This document shows positions 1-9,774 of a stretch of DNA of 64,000 bases, piece after piece. The stretch is from Blautia_A ammoniilytica (GTDB taxonomy: Bacteria > Bacillota > Clostridia > Lachnospirales > Lachnospiraceae). Both the position numbers and the translations under genes were made by a program. The notes beneath the pieces were generated by a model that had not been told where the DNA came from, ran no database searches, and saw nothing but the letters and a program-made list of their open reading frames with translations. Each line of letters opens with the position of its first letter. The stretch's first letter is position 1. The stretch spans positions 1 to 64,000 of the forward strand of contig NZ_JAOQJL010000015.1 in assembly GCF_025566965.1 (NCBI RefSeq). Reading direction: 5' to 3'.

Positions 1-100
1 GGTAGCCGCTCCCTCCTTATATTTCTATTATAATGGAAATACGAAAAAAAGCCCAATTCTTTTTTAGAATCAGACTTTTTCAGTGCCCTTGCTTCGCAGG

Positions 101-133
101 TGTTTGCGGGGGTTCTTTTTTTGCCTGCAAACA
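101..133. other. hairpin upstream of the rpoB promoter
   Basis: Arms 101-110 and 124-133 form a 10-bp stem with one G-U pair and a 13-nt T-rich loop. The T run lies in the loop, not after the stem, so this is not a standard terminator. It sits between whatever precedes the window and the rpoB promoter. Apart from this hairpin and the promoter, nothing else is evident in bases 1-361. Confidence 0.35.
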
Positions 134-193
134 GGGAATAGACTGGGTAAAGCTGGAAATAATATAAAAAACGAAAAAAATTGAGAAAATTGA

Positions 194-222
194 TTGACAG
201 CCTTTTTTCGTTGTGATATAGT
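194..222 (+). promoter_or_regulatory. rpoBC promoter
   Basis: TTGACA at 194-199, a 17-bp spacer and TATAGT at 217-222 with an upstream TG (extended -10) make a near-consensus housekeeping promoter. The predicted start near 229 leaves a leader of about 130 nt before rpoB. Confidence 0.8.
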
Positions 223-361
223 GAAGAATGCTATATTATGGCATGATATGCCTACTCTGCCCTCGAAATCTGGTCAGAAACTCATATACAGATTTCTGAT
301 AGGAGGATAGGCAAAGAAGGCTTAGATTGTAATAAAAAATAAAAACAGGGGTGAAACGTCA

Positions 362-3300
362 ATGGAAAAAAACAGAATTCGTTCTGTAAAAACTGGAAAA
401 AGCATGCGAATGAGCTACCAGAGACAAAAAGAAGTCCTGGAAATGCCAAACCTGATTGAAGTCCAGAAAGATTCTTACCAGTGGTTTCTCGACGAAGGAT
501 TGAAGGAAGTCTTTGATGACATTTCTCCGATCGCAGATTACGGCGGAAAGCTCAGCCTTGAGTTCATCGATTTTACATTTGATGAGAAGGATGCGAAATA
601 TTCCATCGAACAGTGTAAAGAACGTGATGTGACTTATGCCGCACCTTTGAAGGTTCGAGTGAGACTGATTAACAAAGAAACAGAAGAAATCAACGAACAC
701 GAGATTTTCATGGGAGATTTACCGTTGATGACAGCTACAGGCACCTTTGTAATCAACGGAGCCGAGCGAGTTATCGTAAGCCAGTTAGTACGTTCCCCTG
801 GAATCTATTATGCAATTGCTCACGATAAAGTTGGTAAAAGGCTGTTTTCATCAACCGTTATTCCTAACCGAGGCGCATGGCTGGAATATGAGACTGATTC
901 CAACGATGTGTTCTATGTTCGTGTTGACAGGACCAGAAAGGTACCGATCACAGTCCTGATCCGTGCATTAGGTGTTGGTACAAATGCAGAGATTGTAGAA
1001 CTGTTTGGTGAGGAGCCTAAGATCCTGGCCAGCTTTACAAAAGATACTTCCACTAATTACCAGGAAGGTCTGCTTGAATTATATAAGAAGATCCGTCCAG
1101 GTGAGCCTCTGGCAGTAGAGAGCGCAGAGAGCCTGATCGGGGCAATGTTCTTTGACCCGAGAAGATATGATCTGGCAAAGGTTGGACGTTATAAATTCAA
1201 CAAAAAGCTTCATTTCAATAAGAGAATTGTAGGACATAAGCTGGCAGATGATGTGGTAGAAGAGTCTACCGGAGAGATCATTGCAGAAGCCGGTACTGTT
1301 GTTACAAGAGAACTGGCAGATGAGATCCAGAACGCAGCAGTTCCTTATGTGTGGATCCTTGGGGAAGATGACCGCAGGATCAAAGTCCTTTCCAGCTTGA
1401 TGGTGGATATCCGCCATTATATGCCTGAGATTCAGGATCCAAAGGAAGAACTGGGTGTTACAGAGTTAGTATATTACCCTGTGCTTCAGAAAATTCTGGA
1501 AGAAAATGACACTCTTGAGGAAATAAAGGCAGCGATCCACAGAGATATCCATGATCTGATTCCAAAACATATCACAAGAGAAGATATTTTTGCTTCTATT
1601 AACTATAACATGCATCTTGAGTACGGTCTGGGTAATGATGATGATATCGATCATCTGGGCAACCGCCGTATCCGTGCAGTAGGCGAACTTCTTCAGAATC
1701 AGTACCGTATCGGTCTTTCCAGACTGGAGAGAGTGGTTCGTGAGAGAATGACCACGCAGGATACAGAGAGTATTTCTCCCCAGTCTCTGATTAACATCAA
1801 GCCTGTAACTGCAGCTGTTAAAGAATTCTTTGGATCTTCCCAGCTGTCCCAGTTTATGGATCAGAATAACCCCCTTGGTGAGCTGACTCATAAGAGACGT
1901 CTTTCTGCGTTGGGACCAGGTGGTCTGTCACGAGACAGAGCTGGATTTGAGGTGCGAGATGTACATTATTCCCATTACGGAAGAATGTGCCCTATCGAGA
2001 CTCCAGAGGGTCCGAACATTGGTCTGATCAACTCCCTTGCATCTTATGCAAGGATCAATCAGTACGGCTTTGTTGAAGCTCCGTACCGTAAGATTGATAA
2101 GACAGATCCTAAGAATCCGCGGGTTACAGATGAAGTTGTTTATATGACCGCAGATGAAGAAGATAATTATCATGTGGCACAGGCGAATGAGGCTTTGGAT
2201 GCGGATGGACATTTTGTTCGTAAGAATGTTTCAGGTCGTTTCCGTGAAGAAACTCAGGAGTATGAGCGCCAGATGTTTGACTATATGGATGTATCCCCGA
2301 AGATGGTATTTTCTGTGGCTACAGCCCTGATTCCGTTCCTTCAGAATGATGATGCCAACCGTGCGCTGATGGGATCCAACATGCAGCGTCAGGCCGTACC
2401 GCTTCTTACTACAGAAGCACCGGTTGTTGGTACTGGTATGGAGACCAAGACAGCTGTAGACTCCGGTGTATGTATTCTTGCTAAGAAAGCAGGTACTGTT
2501 CTTCGCTCTACATCTACAGATATTACAATTAAGAATGATGACGGAACAAAAGATGATTATCATCTTACAAAATTCCAGAGAAGTAACCAGAGCAACTGCT
2601 ACAATCAGCGCCCAATCGTAAATCAGGGCGAGCACGTGGAGGCAGGTGATGTGATCGCTGATGGTCCATCCACATCCAATGGAGAGCTTGCTCTTGGTAA
2701 GAACCCGCTGATCGGATTTATGACCTGGGAAGGTTATAACTATGAGGATGCTGTTCTTTTAAGCGAAAAGCTTGTACAGAATGATGTTTATACATCTGTT
2801 CATATTGAGGAATACGAAGCAGAAGCACGTGATACCAAGTTAGGACCGGAAGAGATCACAAGAGATGTTCCTGGTGTTGGTGATGATGCTCTTAAAGATC
2901 TGGATGAGCGTGGTATCATCCGTATCGGAGCAGAAGTACGTGCTGGTGATATTCTGGTAGGTAAGGTAACTCCTAAGGGAGAAACTGAACTTACAGCAGA
3001 AGAGAGACTTCTCCGCGCCATCTTTGGTGAGAAGGCAAGAGAGGTTCGTGATACATCCCTTAAGGTGCCGCACGGTGAGTATGGTATCGTAGTGGATGCA
3101 AAGGTATTTACAAGAGAGAATGGCGATGAGCTGTCTCCAGGTGTTAATGAAGCTGTCCGTATTTATATTGCCCAGAAGAGAAAGATCTCTGTTGGTGATA
3201 AGATGGCCGGACGTCATGGTAACAAGGGTGTTGTTTCCAGGGTTCTTCCAGTGGAGGACATGCCATTCCTTCCTAACGGACGTCCTCTGGACATCGTGTT

Positions 3301-4216
3301 AAATCCTCTGGGTGTGCCTTCCCGTATGAATATCGGACAGGTTCTTGAGATTCACCTTAGCCTTGCTGCGAAGGCTCTTGGATTTAATATTGCAACACCG
3401 GTATTTGATGGCGCAAACGAGAATGATATCCAGGATACACTGGAACTTGCAAATGACTATGTAAATACAGAGGATTTTGAGGAGTTCCGAGAGAAATACA
3501 AAGATATACTTGCTCCGGATGTTATGCAGTATCTGGATGAGAATAAAGAGCACAGAGCTCTTTGGAAGGGTGTTCCTATTTCCAGAGATGGTAAGGTACA
3601 GCTTCGTGACGGACGTACAGGAGAACCGTTTGACGGTCCGACTACCATTGGCCACATGCATTATCTGAAGCTGCATCATTTGGTTGATGATAAGATCCAT
3701 GCACGTTCTACTGGTCCATACTCCTTAGTTACACAGCAGCCGTTGGGTGGTAAAGCTCAGTTCGGTGGACAGCGTTTCGGAGAGATGGAGGTATGGGCAC
3801 TGGAGGCATACGGCGCATCTTACACACTGCAGGAGATCCTTACAGTGAAGTCTGATGATGTTGTAGGCCGTGTGAAGACCTATGAAGCTATTATTAAGGG
3901 GGATAATATCCCTGAGCCGGGTATTCCGGAATCCTTCAAGGTACTTCTTAAAGAGCTTCAGTCCCTGGCACTGGATGTGCGGGTTCTTCGTGATGACCAA
4001 ACTGAAGTGGAGATCATGGAGAGTGTAGATTACGGAGAAACAGATCTTCGTGCTGTTATTGAAGGAGATTCCCGGGGACATCGGGATCATGAATCATTTG
4101 CAAAACATGGCTACACCAAACAGGAATTCGACGGTGATGAGCTTGTTGATGTAGATGAGGACGAGGAAGAAGATTACGAAGAGTTAGAAGAAACCTTCGA
4201 TAATGACGAAGAATAG
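362..4216 (+). CDS. rpoB: RNA polymerase beta subunit
   Basis: Encodes the 1284-aa beta subunit, half of the RNA polymerase active-site cleft and the rifampicin target. The rifampicin region is plain around codons 480-540 (SSQLSQFMDQNNPLGELTHK, then RRLSALGPGGLSRDRAGFEV). The residues equivalent to E. coli D516, H526 and S531 are present, so it reads as a sensitive-type allele; the S522 equivalent is glycine. C-terminal beta motifs include GGKAQFGGQRFGEMEVWALE. The protein ends in a very acidic tail rich in Glu/Asp. The start has a GGGGTG site about 9 nt upstream. It is transcribed from the 194-222 promoter and is followed by rpoC after 16 nt, an operon as in all Firmicutes. Confidence 0.99.
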   Translation: MEKNRIRSVKTGKSMRMSYQRQKEVLEMPNLIEVQKDSYQWFLDEGLKEVFDDISPIADYGGKLSLEFIDFTFDEKDAKYSIEQCKERDVTYAAPLKVRVRLINKETEEINEHEIFMGDLPLMTATGTFVINGAERVIVSQLVRSPGIYYAIAHDKVGKRLFSSTVIPNRGAWLEYETDSNDVFYVRVDRTRKVPITVLIRALGVGTNAEIVELFGEEPKILASFTKDTSTNYQEGLLELYKKIRPGEPLAVESAESLIGAMFFDPRRYDLAKVGRYKFNKKLHFNKRIVGHKLADDVVEESTGEIIAEAGTVVTRELADEIQNAAVPYVWILGEDDRRIKVLSSLMVDIRHYMPEIQDPKEELGVTELVYYPVLQKILEENDTLEEIKAAIHRDIHDLIPKHITREDIFASINYNMHLEYGLGNDDDIDHLGNRRIRAVGELLQNQYRIGLSRLERVVRERMTTQDTESISPQSLINIKPVTAAVKEFFGSSQLSQFMDQNNPLGELTHKRRLSALGPGGLSRDRAGFEVRDVHYSHYGRMCPIETPEGPNIGLINSLASYARINQYGFVEAPYRKIDKTDPKNPRVTDEVVYMTADEEDNYHVAQANEALDADGHFVRKNVSGRFREETQEYERQMFDYMDVSPKMVFSVATALIPFLQNDDANRALMGSNMQRQAVPLLTTEAPVVGTGMETKTAVDSGVCILAKKAGTVLRSTSTDITIKNDDGTKDDYHLTKFQRSNQSNCYNQRPIVNQGEHVEAGDVIADGPSTSNGELALGKNPLIGFMTWEGYNYEDAVLLSEKLVQNDVYTSVHIEEYEAEARDTKLGPEEITRDVPGVGDDALKDLDERGIIRIGAEVRAGDILVGKVTPKGETELTAEERLLRAIFGEKAREVRDTSLKVPHGEYGIVVDAKVFTRENGDELSPGVNEAVRIYIAQKRKISVGDKMAGRHGNKGVVSRVLPVEDMPFLPNGRPLDIVLNPLGVPSRMNIGQVLEIHLSLAAKALGFNIATPVFDGANENDIQDTLELANDYVNTEDFEEFREKYKDILAPDVMQYLDENKEHRALWKGVPISRDGKVQLRDGRTGEPFDGPTTIGHMHYLKLHHLVDDKIHARSTGPYSLVTQQPLGGKAQFGGQRFGEMEVWALEAYGASYTLQEILTVKSDDVVGRVKTYEAIIKGDNIPEPGIPESFKVLLKELQSLALDVRVLRDDQTEVEIMESVDYGETDLRAVIEGDSRGHRDHESFAKHGYTKQEFDGDELVDVDEDEEEDYEELEETFDNDEE

Positions 4217-4232
4217 AAAGGGGAAAGAATAC

Positions 4233-7200
4233 ATGGCAGAAGCAACTAATACCAATGAAACATATCAGCCAATGACTTTCGATGCCATTAAGATAGGACT
4301 GGCGTCCCCTGAGAAAATCAGAGAGTGGTCAAGAGGCGAGGTTTTAAAACCTGAGACCATCAACTATAGAACACTGAAGCCTGAAAAAGACGGACTTTTC
4401 TGCGAAAGGATTTTCGGACCCAGCAAAGACTGGGAGTGCCATTGCGGAAAATACAAGAAAATCCGTTATAAAGGTGTTGTGTGCGACCGTTGTGGTGTAG
4501 AAGTAACAAAAGCCTCTGTCCGCAGGGAGCGTATGGGACACATTGAACTGGCAGCGCCGGTTTCCCATATCTGGTATTTTAAAGGGATTCCGTCCCGCAT
4601 GGGACTGATCCTGGATCTTTCACCAAGAACATTGGAGAAAGTTCTTTACTTTGCAAACTATATTGTACTGGATCCGGCTGAGTCCGGACTTCAGTACAAG
4701 CAAATCCTTACAGAGAGAGAGTATCAGGAAGCAAGGGAAAGCTATGGAAGTGGCTTCCGTGTAGGTATGGGTGCCGAGTCCATCAAAGAACTTCTTGAAG
4801 CTATTGATCTTGAGAAGGATTCTGCAGAATTAAAGGCTGAACTGGTGGATGCGACTGGTCAGAAGAGAGCACGTATCATCAAACGTCTGGAGGTTGTTGA
4901 GTCCTTCAGAGAGTCCGGCAACCGTCCGGAGTGGATGATTCTGACCGTGGTCCCGGTTATTCCGCCGGATCTTCGTCCTATGGTACAGCTGGACGGAGGA
5001 CGATTTGCTACTTCCGACCTGAATGATCTGTACAGACGTATTATTAACCGTAATAACCGTCTGAAAAGACTGCTGGAGCTTGGCGCTCCGGATATTATCG
5101 TCCGCAATGAGAAGCGTATGCTCCAGGAAGCTGTAGATGCGCTGATCGATAACGGACGTAGAGGCCGTCCGGTAACAGGACCTGGCAACAGAGCCCTGAA
5201 ATCTCTTTCCGATATGCTGAAAGGTAAATCCGGACGTTTCCGTCAGAACCTTCTGGGTAAACGTGTTGACTATTCCGGACGTTCCGTTATCGTTGTAGGA
5301 CCGGAACTGAAGATTTATCAGTGTGGTCTGCCTAAGGAGATGGCAATCGAGTTGTTCAAGCCATTCGTAATGAAAGAACTTGTTGCCAACGGAACCTCCC
5401 ATAACATTAAAAATGCTAAGAAGATGGTAGAGAAGCTTGAGCCGGCTGTTTGGGATGTGCTTGAGGACGTTATCAAAGAACATCCGGTTATGCTGAACCG
5501 CGCACCTACACTGCATCGTCTGGGTATCCAGGCGTTTGAGCCGATCCTTGTTGAAGGTAAGGCAATCAAGCTTCATCCGCTGGTTTGTACTGCATTTAAT
5601 GCGGACTTCGATGGTGACCAGATGGCTGTCCATCTTCCGCTTTCCCAGGAAGCTCAGGCTGAGTGCCGTTTCCTGCTGCTTTCACCAAACAACCTTCTGA
5701 AACCGTCTGATGGAGGCCCTGTAGCAGTACCTTCTCAGGATATGGTGCTTGGTATTTACTATCTGACACAGGAAAGACCGGGAAGTATTGGTGAAGGTAA
5801 ATTCTTCAAGAGCGTTAACGAAGCAATCCTTGCTTATGAGAATAAAGCAATCAAGCTGCAGACCAAGATCAGTGTACGCTGCAGCAAAGAAATGCCGGAT
5901 GGTACAGTGATCAGCAGTAATGTAGAATCCACGTTAGGACGTTTCCTCTTTAATGAGATCCTTCCACAGGATCTGGGATTTGTTGATCGAAGCATTCCTG
6001 GCAATGAGCTTGTTCTTGAGGTAGACTTCCTTGTTGGTAAAAAGCAGCTGAAGCAGATTCTTGAAAAAGTTATCAATACACATGGAGCAACAAAAACAGC
6101 AGAGGTACTTGATTCCATTAAGGCTATGGGTTACAAGTTCTCTACAAGAGCAGCCATGACAGTATCTATTTCAGATATGACTGTGCCGCCTCAGAAACCT
6201 GAGATGATCAAACAGGCTCAGGATACCGTGGATCTGATCACAAAGAACTATAAGCGTGGTTTGATCACAGAAGAAGAGCGTTACAAAGAAGTTGTAGACA
6301 CCTGGAAGAAGACAGATGATGAGCTGACTCATGCACTGCTGACAGGACTTGATAAATACAACAATATCTTCATGATGGCTGACTCCGGAGCCCGTGGTTC
6401 CGATAAACAGATCAAACAGCTTGCCGGCATGCGAGGCCTGATGGCAGATACAACCGGTCATACTATCGAGCTTCCTATCAAGTCCAACTTCCGTGAAGGT
6501 CTTGACGTACTGGAGTACTTCATGTCTGCACATGGAGCACGTAAAGGTCTGTCTGATACAGCCCTCCGTACCGCCGATTCCGGATACCTGACCAGACGTC
6601 TGGTAGATGTTTCACAGGATCTGATCGTTCGTGAGATGGACTGCTGCGAGAATCGATCAGAGATTTCCGGTATGTATGTGAAAGGCTTTATGGATGGCAA
6701 AGAAGAGATCGAAAGCCTTCAGGATCGTATCACAGGACGTTTTTCCTGCGAGACGATTAAGAATAAAGACGGTGAGGTTCTGGTTAAAGCGAACCATATG
6801 ATCACACCGAGACGTGCGGCACGTATCATGAAGGAAGGCGTGGATAATATTACCGGCGGAGCTGTTGAGCAGGTTAAGATCCGTACTATCCTTACATGTA
6901 AATGTAAAGTTGGTGTATGTGCCAAGTGTTATGGTGCCAACATGGCTACAGGCGAGCCTGTACAGGTTGGTGAGTCTATTGGTATTATTGCTGCTCAGTC
7001 CATTGGTGAGCCTGGTACACAGCTTACCATGCGTACATTCCATACCGGTGGTGTTGCCGGTGGTGATATCACACAGGGTCTTCCTCGTGTGGAGGAGCTT
7101 TTTGAGGCGAGAAAGCCAAAGGGTCTTGCTGTTATCACTGAGATCAAGGGTATTGCCACTATTAATGATACCAAGAAGAAACGAGAGATTATCGTAACAG

Positions 7201-7946
7201 ATCCGGAGAACGGTGATTCCAAAACTTATCTGATTCCATATGGATCACGCATCAAGATCGTGGACGGACAGGTTATGGAGGCCGGTGATGAACTTACAGA
7301 AGGTAGCGTGAATCCACATGATATCCTTCGTATCAAAGGTGTTCGTGCTGTTCAGGATTATATGCTTCGTGAGGTTCAGCGTGTATATCGTCTCCAGGGT
7401 GTTGAGATCAACGATAAGCATATTGAGGTTATTGTTCATCAGATGCTGAAGAAAATCCGTATCGAAGATAATGGTGACAGTGAATTCCTGCCAGGTACAT
7501 TGGTTGACTATTTGGAATACGAAGAAGTCAATGAGAAGCTTGAGGCAGAAGGACTTCGTCCGGCTACCGGAAAGCAGGGCATGCTTGGTATTACCAAGGC
7601 TTCTCTTGCTACAGATTCCTTCCTGTCAGCTGCATCCTTCCAGGAGACCACCAAAGTTCTTACTGAGGCTGCCATCAAAGGTAAGGTTGACCATTTGATC
7701 GGTCTTAAAGAGAACGTAATCATCGGTAAGCTGATTCCTGCCGGAACCGGTATGAAGTGCTATAGTGATGTAGAACTTGATACAGGCATGCCAGAGGAAA
7801 CAGAAGAGGATTTTGCCATTGATGAGGATGAGGATGATCTTCCGATTCTGGATGACATGGAAGAAGTTGAGATCGACGATGAGCCGGAGGATGCTTCTGA
7901 GGATCTGGGGGAAGATGAAATTCCTGAAGAGGATACAGAAGAATAA
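4233..7946 (+). CDS. rpoC: RNA polymerase beta' subunit
   Basis: Encodes the beta' subunit (1237 aa). The ATG at 4233 is chosen because AAAGGGG lies 9 nt upstream and the protein then begins MAEATNTNETY; an upstream in-frame ATG at 4203 lies inside rpoB and has no ribosome site. The N-terminal zinc site CHCGKY...CDRCG is near residues 58-78. The catalytic magnesium loop NADFDGDQM is near residue 455. The second zinc cluster is CKCKVGVCAKC. Trigger-loop sequence (QSIGEPGTQLTMRTFHTGG) follows. Like beta, it ends in a long acidic tail. It is the last gene of the rpoBC operon, closed by the terminator at 7981. Confidence 0.99.
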   Translation: MAEATNTNETYQPMTFDAIKIGLASPEKIREWSRGEVLKPETINYRTLKPEKDGLFCERIFGPSKDWECHCGKYKKIRYKGVVCDRCGVEVTKASVRRERMGHIELAAPVSHIWYFKGIPSRMGLILDLSPRTLEKVLYFANYIVLDPAESGLQYKQILTEREYQEARESYGSGFRVGMGAESIKELLEAIDLEKDSAELKAELVDATGQKRARIIKRLEVVESFRESGNRPEWMILTVVPVIPPDLRPMVQLDGGRFATSDLNDLYRRIINRNNRLKRLLELGAPDIIVRNEKRMLQEAVDALIDNGRRGRPVTGPGNRALKSLSDMLKGKSGRFRQNLLGKRVDYSGRSVIVVGPELKIYQCGLPKEMAIELFKPFVMKELVANGTSHNIKNAKKMVEKLEPAVWDVLEDVIKEHPVMLNRAPTLHRLGIQAFEPILVEGKAIKLHPLVCTAFNADFDGDQMAVHLPLSQEAQAECRFLLLSPNNLLKPSDGGPVAVPSQDMVLGIYYLTQERPGSIGEGKFFKSVNEAILAYENKAIKLQTKISVRCSKEMPDGTVISSNVESTLGRFLFNEILPQDLGFVDRSIPGNELVLEVDFLVGKKQLKQILEKVINTHGATKTAEVLDSIKAMGYKFSTRAAMTVSISDMTVPPQKPEMIKQAQDTVDLITKNYKRGLITEEERYKEVVDTWKKTDDELTHALLTGLDKYNNIFMMADSGARGSDKQIKQLAGMRGLMADTTGHTIELPIKSNFREGLDVLEYFMSAHGARKGLSDTALRTADSGYLTRRLVDVSQDLIVREMDCCENRSEISGMYVKGFMDGKEEIESLQDRITGRFSCETIKNKDGEVLVKANHMITPRRAARIMKEGVDNITGGAVEQVKIRTILTCKCKVGVCAKCYGANMATGEPVQVGESIGIIAAQSIGEPGTQLTMRTFHTGGVAGGDITQGLPRVEELFEARKPKGLAVITEIKGIATINDTKKKREIIVTDPENGDSKTYLIPYGSRIKIVDGQVMEAGDELTEGSVNPHDILRIKGVRAVQDYMLREVQRVYRLQGVEINDKHIEVIVHQMLKKIRIEDNGDSEFLPGTLVDYLEYEEVNEKLEAEGLRPATGKQGMLGITKASLATDSFLSAASFQETTKVLTEAAIKGKVDHLIGLKENVIIGKLIPAGTGMKCYSDVELDTGMPEETEEDFAIDEDEDDLPILDDMEEVEIDDEPEDASEDLGEDEIPEEDTEE

Positions 7947-7980
7947 ATTTCAGCAAAGAGTGAAATCCATAAGATAACTA

Positions 7981-8019
7981 AAGGCTGCGGTTCGGAGCAA
8001 ATCCGGACTGTGGCCTTTT
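7981..8019 (+). terminator. rpoBC terminator
   Basis: Arms 7981-7996 and 8002-8017 make a 16-bp stem with four G-U pairs and a GCAAA loop, ending in TTTT. It separates rpoC from the kinase gene. Confidence 0.85.
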
Positions 8020-8091
8020 CGTATCTGTACGCTGACTGCAGCTTTTAATAGGAAAATACAGGGAATGCTATCTTTTGTGATATGATTCTAG

Positions 8092-8097
8092 TATAAT
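8092..8097 (+). promoter_or_regulatory. candidate -10 box for the kinase gene
   Basis: A perfect TATAAT lies 36 nt upstream of the kinase start, after the rpoC terminator. No good -35 box is visible at 17-bp spacing, so the promoter may need an activator or be weak. Confidence 0.5.
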
Positions 8098-8132
8098 ACT
8101 GTAAAGAAAAAGATTCGGAAAGGAGGAAATCC

Positions 8133-9719
8133 ATGGATAAGGAATTGCCAGCTTCTGTATGGCCAGAATGGAAGATTATCGAAAAAATCGGGGAAGGATC
8201 CTTCGGCAGAGTTTACAAAGCAGAAAGAACAGAACAGGGAAGGACTTTCTATTCTGCAATCAAGATCATTACTATACCTGGAAGCCCAGATGAACTGAAC
8301 AGTATCCGGGAAGAAATATCTGGCGATGATTCAGTACGGGAATACTTTCAGAATCTTGTGGATGAATGTATTCAGGAAGTAAGCACCATGGAATGTTTCC
8401 GGGGGAATTCCCATATTGTTTCCGTTGAAGATTATAAAGTTGTGGAATATCTTGATGAGATCGGCTGGGATATTTATATTAGAATGGAATATCTGATCAG
8501 CTTCACTGAGTATTGTGCAGGTAAGGCTCTTACCCAGAATGAAGTATTGAAGCTGGGGCGTGATCTGGCAAAGGCTTTACATTACTGCAGGCAGTTGAAT
8601 ATTATACATCGGGATATTAAGCCAGAGAATATATTTGTATCGTATTTTGGCGATTTTAAGCTGGGTGATTTTGGCATTGCCAGGGAGCTGGAGCGTTCTA
8701 TGAGCAACATGTCCAAGAAGGGTACCTATTCCTACATGGCTCCTGAGATGTACAGAGGCGAGCCGTATGACCGGCGAGTAGATATTTATTCTTTGGGAAT
8801 TGTACTATATAAGCTGATGAATGATGGCAGACTGCCATTTCTAAGCAGGGAGAAGCAGCTGATCACGTACAGGGACAAAGAAAATGCCCTGGCGAAGCGG
8901 ATGTCAGGAGAAGAATTGATTCCGCCAGTTCATGCTGACCAGGCTTTTTCCACTATTATTCTGAAGGCCTGTGCATATCGCCCGGAAGAACGGTATCAGA
9001 CACCTGAGGAGTTTTATTATGCAATGGATGATCTGCTGCATGGACGTATGGAGACAGATTCGGAAAAGAAACCAAAAGAAAAGCCGGCAGTGGAAAGCGA
9101 ACGGTCCAAGCCTGTGAAAAAGCATTCTAAACTATTTGATAAGATCAAATCAGGGCCAGACGAAGTGAAACGAAGACCCGCTTTGTGGAGTGTATTGGCT
9201 GCCGGGATTGCACTGGCAGCTTGTATAATAACGATTTTATATGTAAGAAGCATGCTTGAAGAGAATCTTCCTTTACGCAAATCCAGCCAGGTAGTAAGTA
9301 TCCTGGAGGAAAACGATACACATACAGCGCAGGTTGATGATTTTTCCACTGTTATTGAGACTATAAAACAGCAGGCTTCCGAAATCGTCAATGAGCTTCC
9401 GGACTGCCAGGAAGTAGGGAAAAAAGGCGAAAGATTAAGATATTATGATCAGAACAACAAGCTGGTAAAGACTTTGATCTATCCAGAGATGTCCGATGAT
9501 GGTGTTTATGAAGAATACTATTACTGGGATGAACGTCTGTTTTTTGCATATATTTGGACAGATAGCAAGCAGGAATTATACTATTATGACAGAAGAGGCA
9601 AGCTGATTCGCTGGATTGATGCTGATGGGATCGTTCATGATAAAGAAACCGACAGTACAGAGTACAATAAGCGAGGAGAAAAATACTGGAAAAATTCTCT
9701 GGAGCAGTTTGACGAATAG
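8133..9719 (+). CDS. membrane-anchored Hanks-type Ser/Thr protein kinase
   Basis: A 528-aa eukaryotic-type kinase. The cytoplasmic kinase domain (about residues 12-305) has the glycine loop GEGSFG at 20-25, the ATP lysine K44, the catalytic loop HRDIKPEN at 159-166, DFG at 179-181 and APE at 203-205. A basic linker leads to one transmembrane helix at about 350-371 and an outside domain of about 155 residues rich in Tyr. This outer domain has no PASTA repeats, so it is not a standard PrkC/StkP muropeptide sensor. A strong AAAGGAGG site precedes the ATG. The gene is followed by a PP2C phosphatase, the usual kinase-phosphatase pairing. Its position between rpoC and the str operon is notable. Kinase activity is supported by intact motifs; the signal sensed is unknown. 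Confidence 0.93.
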   Translation: MDKELPASVWPEWKIIEKIGEGSFGRVYKAERTEQGRTFYSAIKIITIPGSPDELNSIREEISGDDSVREYFQNLVDECIQEVSTMECFRGNSHIVSVEDYKVVEYLDEIGWDIYIRMEYLISFTEYCAGKALTQNEVLKLGRDLAKALHYCRQLNIIHRDIKPENIFVSYFGDFKLGDFGIARELERSMSNMSKKGTYSYMAPEMYRGEPYDRRVDIYSLGIVLYKLMNDGRLPFLSREKQLITYRDKENALAKRMSGEELIPPVHADQAFSTIILKACAYRPEERYQTPEEFYYAMDDLLHGRMETDSEKKPKEKPAVESERSKPVKKHSKLFDKIKSGPDEVKRRPALWSVLAAGIALAACIITILYVRSMLEENLPLRKSSQVVSILEENDTHTAQVDDFSTVIETIKQQASEIVNELPDCQEVGKKGERLRYYDQNNKLVKTLIYPEMSDDGVYEEYYYWDERLFFAYIWTDSKQELYYYDRRGKLIRWIDADGIVHDKETDSTEYNKRGEKYWKNSLEQFDE

Positions 9720-9734
9720 AATAAAAGAAGGATT

Positions 9735-9761
9735 GTAACTGTTCAGTACCCGTACAGTTAC
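9735..9761. repeat. 27-bp imperfect palindrome, copy 1
   Basis: Arms GTAACTGT (9735-9742) and ACAGTTAC (9754-9761) flank CAGTACCCGT. Related 27-bp units occur at 23127, 29480 and 31484. This copy lies directly before the ribosome site of the phosphatase gene, so as RNA it would form a hairpin next to it. Confidence 0.7.
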
Positions 9762-9774
9762 GAAGGACTATAGA

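Noticed and set aside
101..133. Terminator upstream of rpoB
   Set aside because: The T run is in the loop, and no T run follows the stem.
4830..5633. Long minus-strand frame inside rpoC (267 codons)
   Set aside because: It is antisense to a strongly conserved gene, has no ribosome site, and its composition mirrors rpoC codon use; other antisense frames in rpoB and rpoC were dropped for the same reason.
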